Shown: positions 36,990 through 48,552, numbered from the stretch's first letter. The stretch: 64,000 bases of DNA from Archegozetes longisetosus (GCA_018873245.2 JAEMBT020000003.1:378001-442000); one strand, 5' to 3'. Numbers and translations are program-made. The notes: generated by a model from the letters alone, not told the origin.

Positions 36990-37084
36990 CCCTTAAACAG
37001 TAAAACGATTTTCATTAATGATTTCAGTAAAATAGGGTCTTTTTGACTCATCGATTGATTTGGAAAATTATGTTATCGTGAGGG
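36990..37084. mobile_element. Short TTAA-flanked MITE (piggyBac-like, weak)
   Basis: CCCTTAAACAG at the left and (inverted) GTGAGGG at the right, with TTAA at 36986-36989 and 37085-37088. The ends match the larger piggyBac-like copies only for the first few bases, so this may be chance. Confidence 0.4.
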
Positions 37085-37420
37085 TTAAGGTGCATAAAAG
37101 TTAGCGTGTTTTGTACATTATTAGTGTCGTCATTGTTGACGTAATCAGTTTAAGGTTTGAGTGAAAACTAGTTTCACATACAAATTTATGGCCTAAACTC
37201 AAATGAACTTACTTTAAAAATGATTCAATTTAAATATAAAATTTGTAAATAATTAATTTATTGTTTAATACGATCTAAATATACTCATTTGAAAATACTG
37301 TCAGTTTTATTAACATTGGAAATTCCATTAAATAATTATAATAGCTTTTATAGACCTCTGGGTCATTTTGACCCATGAAATACTGTTCTAGGGTTAAAGA
37401 ATAACTTGGAGAATATTTAT

Positions 37421-37882
37421 CGGGTGAATCCGCGCTAATGGGTCTAGAGGAATTCCCGACCTCCCACCTCCAAGTATGATATATCATTGGATTCAGTTCG
37501 TCAAGCTGAACATTTTGATACTGGACTTGACCACTTTTGATCCGAACCTGACCTCTTCTGGACAACTCCCGACGGGAGTGGCTGACCCCGCCAAGTGATA
37601 TATCATTGAACTCAACACTTCAAACTGAACATTTTGATACCTTAATCAATTATCTCAAGTAGTTCTCGAGATATCCATCTTTGTTTGGTTTAGTACCTGG
37701 TAATGGATAAACCTGGATTATCGAGAGGGTTAGGTCTTGGTGGCCAGAAGTGGTCAGGTTCGGGTTGGAAGTAGTCAAGTGTGTTATTAAAATGTTCAGC
37801 TCGACGAATTGAATCCAATGATGTATTACACTTGGAGGTGGGGGTCGGGAACCCCTTAGACCCATTAGCCCGGATTTACCCG
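37421..37882. repeat. Foldback repeat with palindromic core
   Basis: The left arm 37421-37560 (CGGGTGAATCCGCGCTAATG) is inverted at about 37735-37882. Three copies of the module TATATCATTG..TTCAG..CGTC..GCTGAACATTTTGATA (or its inverse) lie at about 37477, 37597 and 37791. The minus-strand reading frames over it (37275-37565, 37650-37865) only reflect the repeat. A related copy is at 35140-35496. Confidence 0.8.
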
Positions 37883-37939
37883 AACTATAGATATATCAAG
37901 TGAATTCAAGGCTTTTGGTTAACGTGCCATTTTGATTAA

Positions 37940-38422
37940 CCCTTCCTCACAACTGTGGGGTAAAGTGTTCCCAAGTTTTAATTTAAAAATCTCCCTAAAA
38001 TCAACAAAATGTCGTCATTTCTTTATAGTTTATGTATTCCTCAGTCATATATCTGACTTTGAATGACGAATAAATCTGATTAATTTAAACTTATAACCTT
38101 ATTTTAAAATATTTTAGGCAATATGTCTTTCTGAGGATAGGAATTTGCTCTAACATCGCAGTGCTTCGCGTTTACTATATGTGTCGCAGTGCTGTGGTGT
38201 CACTACTATCAGTTTGAACCACTGATGACTCTGTGGCAGATAATATCTAGAAATGAATTAACTAATAAATTAAAACTTAGAAAACTTCAGAAGTTAGCCC
38301 TTAACTTTGATTCGAAAAGCATGAGGACTAACCTGAAACAGATATAAAGCATTGAAAACGTGAGGTAATATTTTACCCCACAGTTAGTTTTACGTTTTCA
38401 CAAGTTAAGTTGTGACACAGGG
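37940..38422. mobile_element. piggyBac-like MITE in intron 1
   Basis: Starts CCCTTCCTCACAACTGTGGG and ends with the inverse of CCCTGTGTCACAACTTAAC, with TTAA at 37936-37939 and 38423-38426. Left and right subterminal parts match the 104-base copy at 30606-30709, which is thus a shorter internal-deletion form. Confidence 0.8.
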
Positions 38423-39583
38423 TTAAGCTCCTGCCATGGGAAGAGCTTTGATTAAGGAATTGAAGAACTCACATTATTAGCATAAACAAAATTTTCGAAT
38501 ACATACAGACATCTATTTCCATACTTGAAACTAAGGAAAAGATGCTTAGCATGAGAACGATATTGCATGGGTTCAGACTAAGCACTGAAAGCATTCATTC
38601 AAATGTATTTCTTACCATTCATTCAGGTCCTAAAATTTAAATTTACTTTAGGAAAGTTTCCAATCACATTATTCGTAAGTTTGCAGAAACTAAACATTAA
38701 AAGTTGTATGGATGTAATTTTGTGAGCTATCATATGAATAGTGTCAGAAACATTCTCCATCTTTGTATGATTGATGGTGTGCATCCCACTCATACGACTC
38801 TTGAAACCTTGAATCTCATGAAACAGAAAAAATTTTAATTGTATTCATAAAAATACTTAATAGGCCTGTGATATAGCTCATGAAAATCTATTGATACACA
38901 ATACAACTTCATAGTAGATTGAGAAATTTGAAAAATTATTTGATAATAATTGAATTTGGTTAATCTGTTCTTCGACTATAGAAGTATTTAACTTATTTCA
39001 ATGAATAAGGAAGTCAATCTTAAGGATAATATTTTTATAAATTTGTCATTAATTCTATAAAAACGTCACTAATCTCAAAAAACTTAGATCGTGTTAAGAT
39101 TTAATAAAACATTAATGATTAGATTGTTTCACTTGAAAAATAAAGCATTAGAAAAGTCTTTAATTATTCGAAGAATTGCATTTGGATTTGCAGATTGAAC
39201 TATTAATAACAAGTAATAATGCTAATTAAAACCTACCTTAATTGATTTTATTTTTAATATCTTCTTTTAAAACAAGATTTCTTATTAATCAAGTAGGATA
39301 AAAATGTAGTCTCAGTTATATGAAATTTTGGTAGGTCTAAATACTTATCGTATTGATCAATTATCCGTGACTCAGGTTTAAGTCATCGTGATGGGAAATA
39401 CACAGAATTGTAAATGATGTCTGTCAGAAAACGTCTTTTTAGTCCTATTAATTAATAATATTTATATAATTACATATATATTTAATTACTAAAAATTTTT
39501 TGAATATTAAATGAATCTAAGTTAAATTGAAATCTTCAAAACATTTGATACTTTGACTTTTGAACTCTTTTGATTTTTTTCAG

Positions 39584-39787
39584 ATTTGGTTTTATTCGAA
39601 TACCTCAAAGATTATAGTCAAGCGTGATGGCTCACAGGATTTTATATCAGACAGATACGAAAGTGAAAATATGAAAATCAATGGATGCTCTGCGAATATG
39701 TTGAAAATTATGAAAGTTTAAAATCATTCGGACTAATGTTGGATCTTAACGACATTGACACAAAAATAGCTTTAAAAGACTTAAAAA
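39584..39787 (+). CDS. Visible exon 2 (contains a one-base frame break)
   Basis: The acceptor TTTTTTTCAG precedes 39584 and the donor GTAATA follows 39787. The first half reads IWFYSNTSKIIVKRDGSQDF and continues to about 39680. The frame then has to move as if one base were missing, after which WMLCEYVENYESLKSFGLML reads on to KDLK. The second half matches the FCxRD...F.L.L segment of later blocks, so both parts are real coding sequence. Either an indel error or a true mutation explains the break. Confidence 0.6.
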
Positions 39788-40676
39788 GTAATAAATCTAG
39801 CTATTTATATATTTATTTAATTTCTATTTATTATATCATCCTTTATCGAGAAAAACTTCGAACATATTAACGAAAAGCTTGTATACTAGTATTTCCTATT
39901 TTATGTCCACAACTTAACCGATGGAATGAATTTAGTACAATGAATTTCTATCGTTATTCTAGAAAGTGATAGAAAGTGCTAGTGATTATTAAATTAAGTT
40001 CAAGGAAAACTGATAGATTTTTAATGTTCTATACTAAAATTTTTAATCTTATTTTGTGAGTGAGAAAAGGCATAAACATAATATTTCTAACAATAACTAT
40101 AATTTGCTAACGGAACCTTTAGATAGAAAGTACAAAGAAGAAAGTTCTTATTTTTATTTACTGATTTCGCCCATAAAATTGTAAGGTACCGAATAAATTC
40201 ATTTGAAGTTGTAAAGTTTCATTATTCCCTATCTATTCTCCTGAAAACTAGACCGTCAGATTTCCACATTGTCTATCCACTCAGAATTGCTAAAAATTTG
40301 AAAAATCTTTTGATTAGAACTAGTCATAGTGAAAGACAACTTTTATACTTTATGAAATTTATATGGAGAAAGTTCTTCTCGATTTTCATTAAACTTTCCG
40401 ATAAATCCAATAAAAGCTCATAACCGCATTAAAATCATATATTGTGGCTAATTATGTGGAAAAACGATGATAAAATTTATATAATACCTTATTTTTCGCA
40501 CATAAATGATAAGTTAACTAATTATGTTCTTCCCTAATCACGAAAGTTATGATGAAATGATGAATCATGATGAAACGGCTATAGCTAACTTTCGATAAAT
40601 GCATATAATCAAAATAATGATAAAGAATTTTTACTCTAATTGACAAAATTATTTATAAAAAATGTTATATTTTCAG

Positions 40677-40936
40677 TCGAATATGAGTCACCATCTCTAT
40701 CTCCTAAAAAAGAACCTTTTGAAGAAACTATTCCTCAAAATAATAGAAACATCAAAAATCCAATCTTGAACCATTGGAATATTTACATTTCTCCACCCAA
40801 AGAGGATGCAACTGAAGTATATAATTTCATGTTCTTTTCAATGAATTGCAATAATGGTTGTAGTATCAGCACTTCTGGATTAAAATTTTCCGATCAGAGA
40901 AAAAAAGATATAACAGACGTGGTTGTGAAATTTAAG
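40677..40936 (+). CDS. Visible exon 3 of the MAM/EGF gene
   Basis: The acceptor TATTTTCAG precedes 40677 and the phase agrees with exon 2 (one base plus two). It encodes IEYESPSLSPKKEPFEETIP, then a segment with HWNIYISPP, paired cysteines (MNCNNGC), and ends DVVVKFK before GTAATA. It leaves no split codon, which disagrees with the best-looking acceptor of the next exon. Confidence 0.65.
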
Positions 40937-41106
40937 GTAATATACATAGAAATTGTAGTTCAAGTTTAGATACAGACGAGCAATCAACGGAAAAACATCT
41001 TAAACAAAATTCAGAACCTAACATTTTACTATTGTTTTAGTTTAAATTAGATAGGTAATTTTTAAGAAATGATTAGATAAATCGTATCAAACAACGATTC
41101 CCTTAA

Positions 41107-41570
41107 TTGAGAAACCTAGGCATTAGTTGGAGATGGCCTTTCATAAAAATTGTATGAAAAGGACTAAAATATGGCCAATATTACCTAGGAATTGAAGATC
41201 AATTTAAAATCATTTAGCTTTCAAGTGAATAATTTTGGGGTACTTAAGAAAGAGTCAAACATGAGCTTTCTCAACAACAGAAAATCTATTTTTCAAAAGA
41301 TAAATACCAATTGGTTAAACATGTGTATCATTTCTAATAACCAATTGACATTCATTTATCAATAAGATAGATTTATCAATTGATAAAAAGTTCAAGTTAT
41401 AAAACAACGTTTCATTCTTTCTTAAGAACCCCAATATTATCCATTTGAAGGCTGAAAAATTTTCAATTGATTTTCAATTCATAAAGGAACATTAGCTCTA
41501 TTTTAGTCTTTCCATTAAAACTTTTAAACAAGGCCATCTTCGACTGACGCCTAAATTTATAATCAACCTA
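41107..41570. repeat. Foldback element in intron 3
   Basis: The left arm about 41112-41330 (GTTGGAGATGGCCTTTC) is inverted at about 41335-41560, with almost no spacer (centre near TAACCAATTG). No coding capacity or clear target duplication. Confidence 0.7.
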
Positions 41571-42057
41571 AACTAATGTTACTGATTGAAGTTTTAACAA
41601 ATTGTCACCTCAGTGCTACAATGCACTTACTCGAAAATTTCCACAAAATGAGTTAATGCCACTTTTAAAGTAAGATATCAGACCTCTATAAACTGCTCAA
41701 ATCGAATCCCAAAACTTTCAAATAGATTTCAAAATGTATCATAAAGAGTACAGCTGTTATAGTGTCTTTGAATTATGATTCTAAACTTTAACTCAAACTT
41801 CTCCATAACAGACTTTTCTGAGTTAGCGCACTATAGCACAGAGATGACATAATGCGAATATTCATTCTATATGAAAGCTAATATTCGTCTCTTATTATAT
41901 TTTTGTAACAGAGCATTGCGAACATTTTGCATAATTATTGAACACCTTATTAGTCTTGTGTTTTATTAATTCTCAAATGTGAAATGCCATATTAACTTAG
42001 TTAATTTGATTTAATAGATAAATAATTATATATTCTCTTTCTACCAAAATTATTCAG

Positions 42058-42222
42058 TACTGGTTGAAAGGACTAAAGAAATAAAAATTAATGATCAAGA
42101 ACTTCAATTGAATGATACTTGGAATGAAAATGTAATTAAGGTTCCAAAGGAAGAATTTCTGAAATTTTCTTTAAATATTAAAACAGCAAATACAGAGTTT
42201 GTGGCAATCAGGGACTTAAAAA
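42058..42222 (+). CDS. Visible exon 4 of the MAM/EGF gene
   Basis: Encodes LVERTKEIKINDQELQLNDT, then WNENVIKVPKEEFLKFSLNI, ending IRDLK before the donor GTAAGT. The strong acceptor ATTATTCAG before 42058 needs one carried-over base, which exon 3 does not supply. An alternative acceptor TTTAATAG before 42018 is in phase and adds 14 open codons. The exon end closely resembles the end of exon 2 (DLK, same phase), suggesting duplicated domain halves. Confidence 0.6.
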
Positions 42223-42634
42223 GTAAGTCATATTATTCACTAGATAGAATCTCAGTATACTTTTCCGTTAATTATTGAGTGAGATTAGGTTATATTCGCA
42301 GTTGCCAGATCACATCTGTCTCAATCCTTTAGGAAAAACATCAAAGGGAGGAATCATAGAAAATTTTCTAGAAAATTAAAAGCTATTTTGTTGTTATATT
42401 TATGAGAGTACGAATTTTCCTGACAAGATATCTGGTTTTGAACTAATTGTTTGAATGAAAATACAAGTTTTTAGTACATTCTTGGGATTTTATTTTAAGA
42501 TACCGTATGCAGCCTTTCAAATAACTTATATTAACAGTAAAAAATATACTGAATAATGCAAATTTAATTCTGATTTATAAATAATACTATATTTTTGTGG
42601 TGTCAAAGAAAATATCGCACGGTAGCATTACATA

Positions 42635-43300
42635 TGAATGCCCCGATAATGAAAAAGCCTATCTCTTAAAGCATTGAAACGAGTAAAACGCACTTAAAGT
42701 TGCGTTTCAAAAATGTTTACAAAAATCAAACTAATTGAGACTTAAATATGAAATTTATTATTTGTAACGTGTAATTAAACATATTCTAGGTCAGATTCAT
42801 CACAATAATCTAATTCTTCAGAATTAAAATTAAATTGTGAGATAAAAAGTCAATATAAAATTTTCTATTTTTTACATCCAAATAGTCTAATAATTAGTTA
42901 GAATAAGAGAAGTTCTCTTATTTGGCGAGCCACTAGATAAATGAATCAATTTATTATTGATTGAATTAAACATTTTAAATCCTAATAAAACACTTGATTA
43001 ATGCTTTATTGATATAAATAAAAACTAAAGCTTTGATGTTATGTAATGATCATCAATATTGTACTGTTCATAATGAACATAACACAAATTGATTGCGCAT
43101 TCTCTTAAAGTTAGATTTGATTAGCATTAAATTCTATTGTGATCAAGAGTTTTTTAAACATGATTACTTATAAATTTTTTCCATTAAAACATATATTGAA
43201 TTTTATTATATGAATAAAGTATGATGTGAGCTCAATGTTTAAAACAAAATCCGAAAAAGAAGTTAACTCGAGATAGGCTTTTTTATTATCGGGGCGTTCA
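42635..43300. mobile_element. Nested TA-flanked MITE inside the Tc1 element
   Basis: The ends TGAATGCCCCGATAATGAAA and the inverse at 43281-43300 differ by a few bases. TA flanks both sides (42633-42634, 43301-43302). The interior has no transposase. It evidently inserted in and broke the older Tc1 copy. Confidence 0.78.
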
Positions 43301-43427
43301 TATAATAATCTTTGTATGTGATATTTTGTCTCCAAAATAATTATCGATGAATTTTTAAAAAATATTATAATCGATTTTCATTAATTATTAAAATGTAAAA
43401 ATGGCGGCCTCAATCATTTTTTGATCT

Positions 43428-43624
43428 TATTCAGTTGTTTTCCGTTTTCTAATCTTTTTCATCGGTTCAATAGTGTTATGAATTTGAAAACGGTTACCTA
43501 TTCTTCTGACTGTTTCATGACCAAAACTAACTTCTCTAGCAATTGCACGCAAACATTTCTTCTGTCCTAATCTCTAGAAAATTTGAGCCCTTTGATTGAA
43601 TGTTAAGGATATGTTTTCATTCAT
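43428..43624 (-). pseudogene. Relic of Tc1-type transposase N-terminus
   Basis: The minus strand reads MNENISLTFNQRAQIF, a stop, then LGQKKCLRAIAREVSFGHET, and on through VRRIGNRFQIHNTIEPMKK to RKRKTTE-stop. The IAREV..G.ETVRRI..RF pattern followed by a basic K-R-K-TT stretch is the paired helix-turn-helix DNA-binding region of Tc1-like transposases. Two stops and the missing catalytic domain show it is dead. Confidence 0.7.
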
Positions 43625-43784
43625 TAAAAGCTCGTGTTTTAATACATACTTTTTGTTATTGTAAATCAAAGTTTATCATAAGTTAAAGGTTTGATATGAA
43701 TTAGTCAGTGAAGTGCATATTATTTGATTAAGAATTTTATGAAAGGTAGCATACGGTATCTTAAAATAAAGTCTCAAGACTGTA

Positions 43785-45795
43785 CTTCAGGGGCTTTGAA
43801 GCAATAAATAATTGAAAAAATTATAGTTTGACTTGAGAGTATTGATTATATGTCAAAACTAGGATATAATTTTGAAATTTAAAAATTTAAATACATTTGA
43901 ACAGAACTTCAAAATTTATTTCAATAATGTCTAAAGGTTAGCTTATTAAAAGATTCAAAGAAAACACGTTTGCAACTCAAAATTTAAAGAAATATTTTAT
44001 TATTTGATGCTCAAAACATGAAACCAAAAATAACTTTTGAACATACGATGGATTTGATGAGAGGATCATTAAATAAGATGAAAGTGCATATTTCATGTTT
44101 GAAGAAATTACAGTTATATAACGATTAAATTATTGAATAGTTTAATTAATGTAGATACATAGAATATCTTTTGACAATTCTATTCCTTTTTTACTGAGTT
44201 CTTGGTGGTAGTTGGGATCGGGTATCTTTACGTGAGACAGGGAGAATCCTTGAGTCCTGGTAACCGTAGTTACATTTAAACTAATAAGTTCCGATAAAAT
44301 CATGATACTACTTCTAGTTCAGTAACAACAATATAGAGTATTTTATGCGCTTTTTTCACTATAGTCATTTTTAGTAAAAAAAACCTGTCTAAGAAATACA
44401 AATATAGTTCAGTTTTTCGAAATACGTAAGATTTGTTAATTCTTCTAATTAAGAAATAGTGAATTGTGAGTCTACACAGAAATAATAATGCGTATCTGTT
44501 CAAGACGAATATTATGCTCTTACTCACATTCCAAAAAATTAAAGGCAAGAATATTGTGAAAATTTTTAGAGTTCAATACAAATTTTTAAAAGCTTATCTG
44601 AAAGTTCCTACAAAATCTTTAATTTTCGTCAAATATGTTTTTAAAAATCGTGCATAGAGTTGAAATGAAGATTTTCTTATTTTTAAAGAATTCAATAAAA
44701 AATCTTTTTAACAAGTAAACTCATTTGAGCAAGAGTAATGGGACGTGGATTGAATGAATGAAATACTTTAAATTAGCCATCCTGGTAATGATATTTCCTT
44801 AGCAAAAATTTGATAAATACATCTCATAGCATAAATTTCATATAATGCTTTATACTTTCGTTGATTCGTTCACCAAATGATTCCCGTACAGTACTGGGCA
44901 GAACTTGAATGTAAAGATACGCCTTGTGGCCCGGACCGGATCACATCGTGATTTTAAATAGTAATTCTTCTATTTAAAAAATTAAGAAAATGAAGTCAGA
45001 AATAAAATTCACGAATTTATGAATTTATGTCTGAAATTTTTAAATAAGTTAATTATAAAAAATTAAAAATTTTTGAGAGTTTAAGAAAAATTAATGCAGT
45101 TGCAATAAACTTTACTTACTAATATTGATAATCAATAACCTTCGCGCTCAAATTTTAATTTTATTTATGTTCTCGAAGAGTTCAAAAGAGTTTATGATTT
45201 TCAAGTTAGCTTTTGTCTGATGCAAGATACAGTTAACGAAATAACTATCTTTATCTGGTTAAACTCGAATTTCTTTTGACTGGGTTAATCTATTTGAAAT
45301 CGGTTTTCGGTATTTTGTAGCAGGATAATTGCAGATTTTTAAAAGTACGTATAAAGCACTTTATTTAATAAAGCAACATGATAAATTACCATTTAATTAA
45401 AAAATTGAATTTTAAGGGATTTTTAAGGGACTCCTCAATTATTACTAAAATCTATGAAATCATAGCCAATCACAACACATTTAAAGAAATGAGCTAAGGT
45501 GTACGAGCTTTGAACTTCACCGGCCTAAATTTGTTGAACTACAAACGTAATATGATTTTCAAAATGATTATCAAAGACTAAACAAAATATGAGTCAAAAA
45601 ATGTTCTCGTAGTTTACATTTAATTTCTTAATATTTTCTCATCTTCCAATCAATCTTAATAAAACTTTTAATAAAATTCTATATTACTCGAATAATATAT
45701 TTGGGTTTTCGTGGTGAGACAGAAGTTAATTTGTACTAACATACTTTTGAATTTTTTCTATTTTTAGAAATTCGAGATATAAATTCAAAGAAATA
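43785..45795. other. Remainder of intron 4, nothing recognised
   Basis: AT-rich intronic sequence. Short frames at 44300-44657 lack splice sites or domain features. A GC-richer patch near 44880-44960 is unassigned. Confidence 0.4.
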
Positions 45796-45974
45796 CAGTA
45801 TAACCTCCATAAGCTGAACGCTCTATAACTTGAACACCTTCTAGAAGTTGAACAGGATTTCTGAACATTTCTCATAGACCATAAAGTTAAAAAAAACTTT
45901 ATAACTCGAACACCTCTATAAGTTAGATAGAATTTATCTGTCCCAAATGTGTTCAACTCATAGACGTTTTACTG
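45796..45974. mobile_element. Tigger-like MITE just upstream of exon 5
   Basis: A 179-base element with ends CAGTATAACCTCCATAAGCT and (inverted) CAGTAAAACGTCTATGAGTT, flanked by TA at 45794-45795 and 45975-45976. The interior repeats TATAACTTGAACACCTT-type words. It lies 78 bases from the proposed splice acceptor of exon 5, close to where the branch point should be. Confidence 0.8.
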
Positions 45975-46052
45975 TATATTAATATAAAATGAATTAGAGT
46001 ATGATCTTTATTATTTTGTTTAGCACTGATGCATATTTTGAATTGATTGCAG

Positions 46053-46678
46053 TGATCGTAAAAACGAACGGAAATGAGACACATGAATTTCCTTGTTCTA
46101 ATTTTGAAAAATGTAAGTGGAGCGGCAATTTGGAATCATATTGGTCGAAGTCAGATAATTTTTCAGATTCAAGTATTTATTATTATCCAACAATTGAAAA
46201 TAATTCAATAACAATCCTGAGGAGTGACAACTTGAGAGAAAACGATGTCTGTTTCAGAATAGGATATTGTGTGACCAAACATAAAAGCACGAAAATCAAA
46301 GTCTATTACAAAAACCTAAATGAGCCAAGCAGTGAACTCATATTGACTTTAAAACCCAAAGTTTTCCAGGAGGCACAAGTTGAGGAAACTAAATTTTGCA
46401 TGAGAGACATTATAGCATTGAATGTTAGGGATTACTCTATTTCCTTTGTTGTCGACCAGCCTAATATGAAAGGCTTAGCTAACGACTTTTTACTTCGTTT
46501 GGATGAAGTGGATTCAAAACAATCAACTTGGAATTTCAGCGATAGTTCGCAAAATTTTCTGCTTTCTATGAAATCTTCACTTGATCCAACGAGTAAATGG
46601 AACGACGAATGGATGCAATTAACACCTGAATATCCCAAAATTTTCGATTTAGACAGAGAAGATTTTGTACTTTTCAAG
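46053..46678 (+). CDS. Visible exon 5: MAM-like domain of block 1
   Basis: The acceptor TTGATTGCAG before 46053 is chosen because its phase fits exon 4; an upstream AG at 46023 would not fit. The exon encodes FPCSNFEKCKWSGNLESYW, a MAM-like opening (C-x-FE-x-C-x-W). Later come CFRIGYC, IKVYY, KFCMRD and LLRLDEVD, ending with DEWMQLTPEYPKIF and FVLFK before GTAAGC. It is 208 codons and fully open. Several Asn-linked glycosylation sites are present. The MAM assignment rests on pattern only. Confidence 0.78.
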
Positions 46679-46733
46679 GTAAGCTCATTAAAGTTCAATT
46701 GGTTCAATTTACTCTATAAAAGTCGTTTATTAA

Positions 46734-47192
46734 CCCTTCAACACAAGTTAGAGTCCGAAAACGTAGAACTAATTGTGGGGTTAAATGTTACTCCATGTTT
46801 CGCGCGTTTTATTTTATCCCACAGGTGATTCCTGCAGTAGTTACTAAACTATTACTCATTACTATTTATCGTATCATATACCTGTTGTTTCATCAGTGTG
46901 CTCAATAAGAGTGAAAGCCTTTGATTTCTTTCACATGACGATAGCTGCATAAGAGCATAGCCATATAGAGAGAATGCATAAAGTACTGCAATGTTAGAGC
47001 AAATTTCTATCCTGGCATCGGAAGTTTTTTTAAAATTAAACCATAAGTCCAAACGAACCGAAGTTTTATGGTTAAAAGTGAGAAATATGACAGGAATAGC
47101 TAAATTCCCAAAAATATATGACAGTCGCCTGATTTTTGCATGATTTATAAAGTGGAAACTAAAACATTTTACCCCACAATCGTGACGAAGGG
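46734..47192. mobile_element. piggyBac-like MITE in intron 5
   Basis: Starts CCCTTCAACACAAGTTAGAG and ends with the inverse of CCCTTCGTCACGATTGTGGG, flanked by TTAA at 46730-46733 and 47193-47196. It is the third well-supported copy of this family and lies only 55 bases downstream of the exon 5 donor. Confidence 0.82.
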
Positions 47193-47890
47193 TTAAAGAT
47201 CATATTTTATTGATAAACTAGAATCAGAGTGGAATATGTTTCAGTTATATACAGAAATCACTCATTATCAAAACAAATCAATTGCTTACTATTACTAAAA
47301 TAGAAAACACTTAAAGTATTAAACTCTTTTGCTTGGAAAAACTCGCTAGTGAGTATCATATTGGTTTTTAGTTCTTGAAATTATGCAAATAGCAATCTTT
47401 CTCGAGCAAACATTAGGTTTCCTAATGTTTAAGCAGAATTAAAATTTCAAATAAAAGATTAGATTCGTAATTTGTAAACTGTTATTTTCAAATAATGAAA
47501 TTGACCCAACGTTATTATTAATTTGAGATCTCGAATTATTAAATGTGATCAAACCATCTTAAATATAAAGTATCAGCTAGAAAAGTCTTGAACCTCGTAC
47601 TTAATATCAAAAATGTGTTAAAATAACATGTTGGAGTTTCAGAAAGATGTTAAACAGGCATGATGACCTTTAAGTAATTAGACAGTATCCAAAGATACTT
47701 GATCTTTAAATATCAACTCTGAAGCGCAACTCAAGGGTCAATAAGAATCTTTTAACAAATTAAATAAAACTTGTTATAAAGATAAATTCCAAATATAATA
47801 CAATTTATAATCAATTCAAAAAAATTAAAAGTAGATAATTTTCTGTAGCTCTACGTTTAAAGATTTTAATGATTTTTTTCTATTTTAAAG

Positions 47891-48396
47891 CAACATCTGA
47901 AAGTGAAATTCCGGCTTCGGCAGTGCTTATGAGTAAAAATTGGATAGTCAACAGCAAAGAATTACGCTCCAAAAATTCTAGTTATAGTGTAAAAGTTAAG
48001 AAATTTCAAAATTTTAGAAATTTTAGAATAGTTCCTAGAATTTGCGACTGGTTATCACAATGTTATGACGTTAATCAAAAGAAGGTTGGAGAAGAAAATG
48101 AACTTACGATGCGAACATTCGACTTTAATTTCTTGGATTTGAGTTATTCATCACATATCAAACTTTCATTTTATGTTGAATATTTCAAAATTTCTACTGA
48201 TCTTGCTCCCGTTCCTATTGAATTTAATTTGACATTGAAACACTTTGGAGATCCATGTTCAAACAATAATGCCTGTAAAGAACCTGACATATGCATATCT
48301 GATCCCAAATCAGGAATACCAAATAAAATTGTTTGTTCTTGTGATGGAGATTGTTCAACTAATAACTGCAGAAAACGAAGTAAAGACAAGCATCAG
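47891..48396 (+). CDS. Visible exon 6: second beta segment and EGF-like region of block 1
   Basis: Encodes ATSESEIPASAVLMSKNWIV, a long beta-rich part, then LTLKHFGDPCSNNNACKEPD, and cysteine-rich KIVCSCDGDCSTNNC, ending KHQ before GTTAGT. The best acceptor (CTATTTTAAAG) needs one carried base that exon 5 does not provide. An acceptor 28 bases upstream (exon from 47863) is in phase and adds ILMIFFYFK. GDPC-led cysteine clusters recur in exons 9 and 13. Confidence 0.75.
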
Positions 48397-48552
48397 GTTA
48401 GTTTTTTCAACGCTCTGACATCATTAAGAATTTAATGTTACTCTGTATACTCTCATAGGAGATAGCTTTTATATTTTCTCACTCTTGTTCGTTTCATACT
48501 TATAAGGTTTAAATTTTCAAGATACTATAATTTTGCTTTTCTTTCGTTTAAG

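Larger units (their letters stand above)
35766..39583. other. Intron 1 of the MAM/EGF gene, filled with repeats
   Basis: This 3.8-kb intron holds a foldback at 36045-36695, two TTAA-flanked MITEs (36990-37084, 37940-38422) and the foldback 37421-37882. The rest is AT-rich sequence with no exon that I can support. Confidence 0.6.
42477..43782 (-). mobile_element. Tc1-type transposon in intron 4
   Basis: Inverted ends of about 45 bases contain TTTATTTTAAGATACCGTAT (42488-42507; complement near 43749-43768) and are flanked by TA on both sides (42475-42476, 43783-43784). A minus-strand helix-turn-helix relic lies near the right end. About 1.3 kb in all, roughly half of it a nested element. Confidence 0.75.

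Noticed and set aside
37275..37865. Two minus-strand reading frames of 96 and 71 residues
   Set aside because: They lie in the two arms of a foldback repeat and show no domain or splice support.
46023..46052. Exon 5 starting at the upstream acceptor TTTTGTTTAG
   Set aside because: It would need two carried bases, while exon 4 supplies one. The acceptor at 46052 fits.
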